Shown: positions 57,851 through 64,000 of the stretch, in pieces
Position numbering within the stretch: the stretch's first letter is position 1
Layout: every line of letters starts with the position of its first letter
From: Tipula vernalis
Taxonomy: Eukaryota; Arthropoda; Insecta; Diptera; Tipulidae
DNA length: 64,000 bases
Assembly: GCA_958295665.1 (NCBI GenBank)
Contig: OY282558.1
Span: forward strand, 334,587,106 to 334,651,105
Direction: 5' to 3'
Notes under the pieces: model-generated
Databases searched by the model: none
Told to the model about the DNA's origin: nothing
The model's input: the letters and a program-made list of their open reading frames with translations, nothing else
Program-made: the position numbers and the translations under genes

Positions 57851-59270
57851 GTAATACAGATAATTGGAAATACACATGACATCATTTGTGCACAAATTTT
57901 CCTTTGGTTTAACGTTCCTTGCATTAGATTTGCTGCGAAAAACCGAGAATTCATTATATTTTAGTAATCTTGATTAAAATACGCGTAGCTATCATTTTTT
58001 CATATATTCGCGTGGGACTGCCTACCGATCAGCAAATTATTAATGAAACTACTGAGAACAGTAAAGAAACTGTAATTTGACGTATAACTCCAAAAAGTTC
58101 TCCCAACACTGAAAAAGGTCATCCTTTTCAACTAGATTACATCTTTGAAAAAAATACTGATTCACAATTTTAAATGTTAAAACCTTTTCTCGCAGTAGTT
58201 TCATATATCATATCACATCATTTCCAGAATAGAACTTCCGCAAATATAAAATCGAAAGAATTTGTCATAAAAAAATAATAAAAATTGGAAAATCATTCAC
58301 GGAAGAAACATTTGTATATTTATTTTTTTATTATAGCAACAACAACTAAAACACAATAAACTAAACAACAACAACTGCCGAATATGACAAACAAAAAAAA
58401 AATGTAATTGAAAAGGTGAACGAATTAAATTTAAGGGACATAAAGTTCCACTAAAATTCATATATCATAAAAAAAAAAAATCGGAAGGAATTTTTCTGTT
58501 TTTAATTCGTTTTCAAAACCACCCCTTTTCCGCATGTGAATAATATACGGTATTGTGTATACCTTACCTACATACCATATTTATATGTAAGCCACATACC
58601 AATTTTACAGTTCGTCTCATAAATTCGTATTGTGCCATTAAAATTTTCACTTAGTAAATTATACGTGAGTGTGTATACGGAAATAATGGGAGCACCCTTC
58701 TATTGTACGGATTACTGTGCAGTTGTGTATTTATGTAACATTTTATTAGAATTTTCGACTATCGAAATATGAAAAAAAAAGTATGTTTAATAAAAATTTA
58801 GCAACAACAACAACAAAATGTAATCATAATCTTTGGAATGTAATCAGTGGAGTACGCAGTCACTCGAGTTCATTTTATTTATTTATTTATTTTTTTTTTA
58901 CCATTCCACACCACTCACTACCAACCATATTGTATTTTCAATGAACTTTTATTTATTTTTCTAGTTGGCAGATGTTAAAATACGAATTATTCAGTTAGTC
59001 AACGAAATAAACAACAAAACCAAACATTTTTATTTTTAATGCGGGGTTGTTTGTTACGAGCATAATATTTGTGCGGTACAGTTCACTTAATATTGATAAA
59101 ATACTTTATACATATAGTACATATCATTTGTACATATATGTAAGTATGTACTTATGTATGTGAAAACCTGTTTGGGTAGTTTTCATGATAAATTCTATTA
59201 GAAAATTGAAAATATGTCTATAATTGTTTTTTTTTTTCCAAAAATTTCACCCACATTATCATCATCATCA

Positions 59271-59302
<32 letters not shown>

Positions 59303-59726
59303 TTGATAACATAATCATCTACCATTTTTAGCTTAATATTTTTACGCACGTGAATATTTTTTTTTAGTTATTTTTAATTCCTTGTGTAGGTTTTTTGTAA
59401 TATTTATTTTCTAACTCAAAATTCACAAGAAAATTACAAATTGTAATTATGGTCCAATTTGATTCACGCAATGAAAGAAAGTCGTAAAATATAGTCATCA
59501 AATTCACTCATCTTAAGCTTAATTAACAGGAAATATGTCTGCTATCTCTTTAGTAAAGTGATTGTTTACATATTGAGTTATTTTATCAATTATTTCTTAT
59601 TTGTGTAAAAAATCGAAAATAAATTATCTTGTTAAGTTGTTAGTAATCATAAAACGAATATAATAAACGAACCAAACAAATATTTACATGACTGAGTACG
59701 TAATTTTCAAAATAAATACAGCTTCG
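57851..59726. other. AT-rich sequence with simple repeats, no recognised gene
   Basis: There are A-runs near 58390 and 58470, a (TTTA)n tract near 58875-58895 and a stretch rich in TACATATGTA words near 59105-59160. No gene was recognised. Confidence 0.55.
59256..59303. repeat. (ATC)n(ATT)n microsatellite
   Basis: About five ATC units followed by about ten ATT units. Confidence 0.9.
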
Positions 59727-59931
59727 AATAATAAGGTGGACAACGCGGTAATTATTTAAGTATCGAGAGCCACAGAATTTAGCAGTCTATAATGAGTGTG
59801 AGGGCCTCTACAGCCTAATGTCACAAGATGAAATAACTATTACGGTGGCCATCATATACATTTCAGACTGCTAAATGTTGTGGTGCTCAGTTGATCCATA
59901 AATAATTACCGCGTTGTCTAGCTTATTATTT
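59727..59931. mobile_element. 205-bp MITE
   Basis: The left arm contains AATAATAAGGTGGACAACGC then GGTAATTATTTA. The right arm is its inverse (TAAATAATTACCGCGTTGTC, TAGCTTATTATT). Inside, GAATTTAGCAGTCT pairs with AGACTGCTAAATGTT, so the arms extend to about 65 bp with mismatches. No coding sequence. Confidence 0.8.
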
Positions 59932-60281
59932 GTTTTTTTTTTTTTTGTGGACTAAATACTAATTGGAGTTGGACTCATTCCGGATTTTCACCAAAAGATC
60001 GTCTCCAAGAGATTTTAAGCAGTTGTACCTAAAAATCACTGGCTCAGTTTCGATGTGGTTTCGAGAAAACTAAGGCAACTTAATTTTTACTGTTTTTAAA
60101 TCGTTTGTACTGTGTTCTTTAGTTTTTGTTTTTATCGTTTAATTTATTATTGCACAAACATAATGGTAGAAACAGACGTGCGGAATTTTCCTTGCGTCTA
60201 AATTAGAATACACTACTTTATAAGGAATGAAAGTTGCCTCTATTTCCAATTTAGCTGCGAATCGGTAGGCTACACTACCGG
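59932..60281. other. sequence between two MITEs, nothing recognised
   Basis: A T-run near 59933-59948 only. Confidence 0.5.
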
Positions 60282-60452
60282 AGTGCGAGTTTACGACCAT
60301 TTTCTGAAGAAAAATTTTCAGCAGATTCAATATATTTTAAATGGAAAACAAAAGAATTATGTTCGGAAGGGGAAATTTGTTTACAAAATAGACTACGTCG
60401 ATTGGTTGCCTGTTGAAAATTTTTCTTCAGAAAATGGTCGTAAACTCGCACT
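60282..60452. mobile_element. 171-bp MITE with 40-bp TIRs
   Basis: AGTGCGAGTTTACGACCATT then TTCTGAAGAAAAATTTTCA (60282-60321) is repeated inverted at the right end with almost no mismatch. The loop is about 80 bp. Flanks CCGG and AAAAG do not show an obvious duplication. Confidence 0.85.
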
Positions 60453-60945
60453 AAAAGAAATCAAATCTAGTACGATTTTTCTATATTCTCATTTTTTCAG
60501 TCCAATTTTTTGATTTTGTTGACTGAAAACAGTCGTTTGCTGACAATTGCCAAAATGGAGAATAAAAATTAATTCGTTTGTGGAAATGTGCGCGTTGCTA
60601 CAGGCAGAAATCCCGCATCTCCGTTTTACCCGGACGCTAGATGTTTTTTTTATATAAAATTTATTTCAAATGGTTGGGTATTTTTAAAGCAGAATTAAAT
60701 CGAACTTGGCTGTTTCCTTGGCAAACAATTAAATTTAAAATAATTCAAATTCAGCTTTTCTCAAGGACGCTTAGACGCTTTGAAAATTCATAAAAAATAT
60801 GAATTCAAAATACAATGCTCCTTATAATAGCTGCATTTCTTGATGCATAGTGGTCCGCAACCGGCTGGTGTAGAGGCTTAAATAAAATACAACAATTTCA
60901 ACTGGTCGAATCCAGCTCCCAAAATACAATCTTTATTTTTATCAT
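60453..60945. other. sequence preceding gypsy relic 3, nothing recognised
   Basis: It may contain the 3' end of gypsy relic 3 (for example GGTCCGCAACCGGCTGGTG near 60852), but there is no second LTR to compare. Confidence 0.4.
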
Positions 60946-63364
60946 TTAATTTGGCTTTTTTATTTTTCTTAACCTATATTTTAAAGAGGGAACTGATATG
61001 TCAGTTTCGCTCTGACCTTGTATCTTGATCCCACTTGATGATGTTGGTAGCTCATTATTTAAACTAGTTGGTTTTTCTGTATCATTATCCGGTATATTAA
61101 CATCTTTTGACAATTTTTGAAGTCGACTGCGGTAAACACGTATCATTCTATTACGAAATTCGATAAGACACAAAGAATAAGACCATTTTCCAATGGTTTT
61201 AAATCAAAATAATTAATTTTCGAGCTGTTACAAAATTTCACAAATTCTTTTTCTTTTCTTTTTTTTTTTTTTTTGTAATCACTCTTAACAACTTCCTTTT
61301 CATTATCCTTATTATAACCATCCTCTTATGTTTTAAAACAATTATTTTCTGGAACTACATTTAAAATTGTTAATGATTTGTAACGGAACACCAGTTCAGC
61401 GGGTGAAATCTCGGTAGTTGTTGTTGGAGTATTTCTGTATTTGAATGGAAACTTTATAATTTGGGTTTCGATTAACATTCGGTCCGATTTCTTTTTTTCC
61501 AGCAAAAACGCATATAAGTTACTTTTCACGGTACCAACACCTCGCTCCGCTAATCCATTAGATTGCGGACTGTAAACGGTGGTAGGCATATATTTAATAT
61601 TATTTAAGTCGCAGAATTTAGAGAATTCACCATTTTAAAATTGAGGACCGTTATCTGATACTATTGATTTAGGTAGCCCAAAAATTGAAAACTGGGATTT
61701 TAACTTCTCTATCACAACTTTAGATGTTGTTGAGGACAGTAAATAAATATCAATTCACTTTGAAAAATCGTCTACCGATATCAAAAACTCAAACCCTTTG
61801 AAAAGAAATAAATCAATATGGATTCATTCAAATGGAAACGTTGTGACAGGCCAAGTAAAGTGTGGGCTTTCCTTAATTTCATTACGAATTTGTCTACATA
61901 TCATACAATTATTTACATACAACTTTATGTTTTGATTAATACCATTCCACAAAATAAATTGTCGGGCCAATAATTTCATGCGAACTATTCCAATATGTTC
62001 TTCATGCAGAATTTGTAATAGTTTACTCCGCATACCTGTAGGAACCACTATTCTGTTTAAGAAAAACATAAAACCGTTATCTTCATAGAGGTCTTTCCGG
62101 TTATTTTAGTATGACCTATATTGGAAATTGGTTCGTATTTCTTGGCCAACCTGTTTCTAAACACTATAAATTCTCCATCGTTGATTTTTGAAAATCTTAA
62201 AGAGCAAAGCAAATTTATTAGTAAACTCAACAAAGTTAATATACGATTCTTCACTTTCTACATCCGGGCTAACATCTTCCGAGAGTCTGCTTAATGCATC
62301 CGCGTTTTTTTGTTTGAATGCTGGGCGATACTTTATTTCAAAATTATACTCCGATAAGAAGCCACTTTTGAAATCGCGTCGACGCAATAGACGATAGAGC
62401 TTTTTGATTTCCCAAAAGAGATTCCAAAGGCTTATGACCAGTGTACATTACAAAAGGGTATCCATAAATATACCGATGTAATTTTTTAATTGCAAAAGTT
62501 GACGAGACCATCATGCATGGCCGTTCAATTCCCTTCTGATCTACGTTACTGAGAATAGCACCTACACCCGTAGGACTAGCATCACATGAAATAACAATAG
62601 GCAGTCTTGATCAAAATTAACTAGAACTTTATTTTTCATTAATAATCTCTTACAGGCTTCGAAAGATTTTAGGCATTCGTTTGACCAATCCCAATTAACA
62701 TTTTTACCTAATAATTTATATAGTGGGAACAAAATATTAGAACAGTTTGGGAGAAATTTTGAATAATAATTTAGTTAAATACTCAACCTGATGCACAAAA
62801 AATTTGCATTTGCCTAGGTTCACTTTGATATTATACATAATGAGGCGATCAAACACTGATTCCAACCTTTTACGACACTCCTCTATTGTTTTCCCTGCAA
62901 CACAAATATCATCCAAATAAACGCCTACACCTTCAACGCCTTGAACTATTTGGTCCATTACCTTTTGAAAAATCATAGGGCCTGAGCTTATACCATATGG
63001 CTTCCGCAAAAATTGATACAGTCCTTTGCATGTATTCACAACCAAAAATAAAAAATTGAGTATTTTGTGAAACAGCTAATTCCAAATAAGTTCCTCTTAA
63101 ATCCAACACACAGAAATAAGTGTTCCCTACCAACCTCATAATTAAATCATCTATTAAGGGCATTGGATATACCATATGTCGAATTTACACTATATTACTC
63201 ACCGGATTTACGGTCACCTTAAAATTTCCACATAATCGTATCGAGCCATTTTTCTTCTTAACCACAACCATTGGGGATGCCCACTCACTGTGCCTAACCG
63301 ATTTAAATGATTTTTAATATGTTTCGAAGATTGTAAGAGAATTCAATCCAGTTTCGAACTGATG
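60946..63364 (-). pseudogene. Ty3/gypsy retrotransposon pol relic 3 (RT, RNase H, integrase)
   Basis: Reading leftward, [20 protein letters not shown] and [11 protein letters not shown] start the RT. YPMPLIDDLIMRL, VLDLRGTYLELAV, LRKPYGISSGPMIFQKVMD and GVYLDDICVAG (catalytic DD intact) follow. RNase H and tether remain as LSEYNFEIKYRP and NADALSRLSEDV near 62350-62270. The integrase zinc domain is at about 62010-61885 (LHEEHIGIVRMK ... CMICRQI). Its core has a HID and VDDFSK region near 61760, SDNGPQF near 61650, then YSPQSNGLAERGVGTVKSNL with the final Glu. Frame breaks and stops occur about every 200-300 bp. The subfamily looks different from relics 1 and 2 and close to the gag-protease half at 43-44.5 kb. 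No LTR or gag was identified. Confidence 0.92.
61259..61276. repeat. poly-T run
   Basis: An unbroken T-run inside the gypsy relic 3 region, downstream of the integrase on the minus strand. Confidence 0.85.
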
Positions 63365-63449
63365 CCTGTGTTTCATAATCATAATCTCATCAGTTCGAAA
63401 CTGGATTGAATTCTCTTACAATCTTCGAAACATATTAAAAATCATTTAA
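63303..63449. repeat. perfect 62-bp inverted duplication with 23-bp loop
   Basis: 63303-63364 and 63388-63449 are exact inverse copies, for example GAATTCAATCCAGTTTCGAA on one arm. The left arm is the start of the gypsy RT coding region. The right arm is the same sequence flipped, so gypsy coding similarity ends exactly at the loop. Confidence 0.95.
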
Positions 63450-63894
63450 TTAATAAATAGAATTATGTCTATTAGTCAGTTTCGTTCAATTACTGTTCGT
63501 AAATACTAATAATATACTTCTCGTGTTAATCGAAACACAATTAAAATGGTCTAACCACCGGTAGCATATTAGAAATTACATGAATTAATTAACATTCGAC
63601 AAAAAAATTAATAAAAAGTAATAATAACCGATTTAATTATACCCAGTAAAAATTAAAAACCGAACTCATTCTGGATTGTGACACTGGATTGTGAATAAAA
63701 CAAAATCAATTTAATTTATCACTAACGACATTATTTATTTATCACAAGAATTATTACAACACAATTTTTTAACTATAATTCAAAAAATCAGTTTATTTTA
63801 ATATTCACACAATTTTACTGATTACTTATTTTTATTTCGCATTAAAACACTCTGATTATGATAAAATTCGACATGCTTTTCATATTTCACAACT
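63450..63894. other. AT-rich sequence, nothing recognised
   Basis: A small direct duplication (CTGGATTGTGA near 63672 and 63684) is the only structure seen. Confidence 0.5.
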
Positions 63895-64000
63895 TTATCC
63901 AAAAATCATTTTAGAATTCCATTTCCATCGGACATGTTGAATTGCATCACAATCACTTAAGGAATAGCTATGTTCCATTCTAGTTGGCCATATTCCAAAA
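63895..64000. repeat. one unit of the 106-bp repeat, cut by the window end
   Basis: It matches the array at 22140-22690: ATCATTTTAGAATTCCATTT, CCATCGGACATGTTGAATTG and TTGGCCATATTCCAAAA appear in the same order. An array may continue beyond the window. Confidence 0.85.

Overview
This window looks like a non-genic, repeat-dense block of an AT-rich insect genome, most likely a fly. I recognise no intact host gene, no rRNA or tRNA gene and no CRISPR-like array. The insect assignment is an inference. It rests on the mix of mariner, Tc1, pogo, Harbinger, Helitron, Ty3/gypsy and Jockey/CR1-type LINE relics, on very short introns, on strong AT bias with abundant TACATA/TATGTA words, and on a large tandem satellite. 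The species cannot be named from sequence alone.

Layout. 1-8.2 kb: AT-rich DNA with a mariner transposase fragment (4.4-4.7 kb) and one copy of a dispersed non-coding repeat (7.2-7.9 kb). 8.2-12.5 kb: three neighbouring insertions. These are an internally deleted Harbinger element, a 634-bp retroposon between 20-21-bp target duplications, and a 2.1-kb TIR transposon with a decayed ORF of a family I cannot assign. 13.5-16.7 kb: a fold-back element and a degenerate tandem repeat. 19-23.5 kb: a Tc1-like relic, a gypsy pol relic, a 106-bp tandem repeat and a LINE reverse-transcriptase relic. 24.4-24.8 kb: a small TIR element. 27.2-34.5 kb: about 40 copies of a 177/181-bp satellite with higher-order structure. 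34.6-36.5 kb: a broken transposon-type gene encoding a C48 (Ulp1-like) cysteine protease and a zinc finger.

36.7-39.4 kb: a second gypsy relic with a 5'-truncated LINE nested in it, then another LINE piece. 40.2-46.9 kb: a second copy of the dispersed repeat, then two related Harbinger-type elements that abut at a single TTA and so form a long palindrome. The larger one holds half a gypsy element (gag, protease, start of RT) and a third dispersed-repeat copy. 47.2-48.5 kb: a fold-back element whose termini are tandem GGGCCGAAT-type repeats. 49.5-53.2 kb: a nearly full-length but broken Jockey/CR1-like LINE. 53.7-55.9 kb: a pogo-like element with TIRs and a TA duplication. 56.7-57.6 kb: Helitron helicase relic. 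59.7-60.5 kb: two MITEs. 60.9-63.4 kb: a third gypsy pol relic ending in a perfect 62-bp inverted duplication. The window closes inside another copy of the 106-bp repeat.

Almost every coding region is a mobile-element pseudogene with frameshifts or stops. The genes therefore do not form a working pathway. The structure records successive insertion, internal deletion and tandem amplification. I found no convincing new biological system. The strongest leads are the higher-order satellite, the abutting Harbinger pair, the layered fold-back element, the unassigned 2.1-kb transposon and the C48-protease transposon gene beside the satellite.
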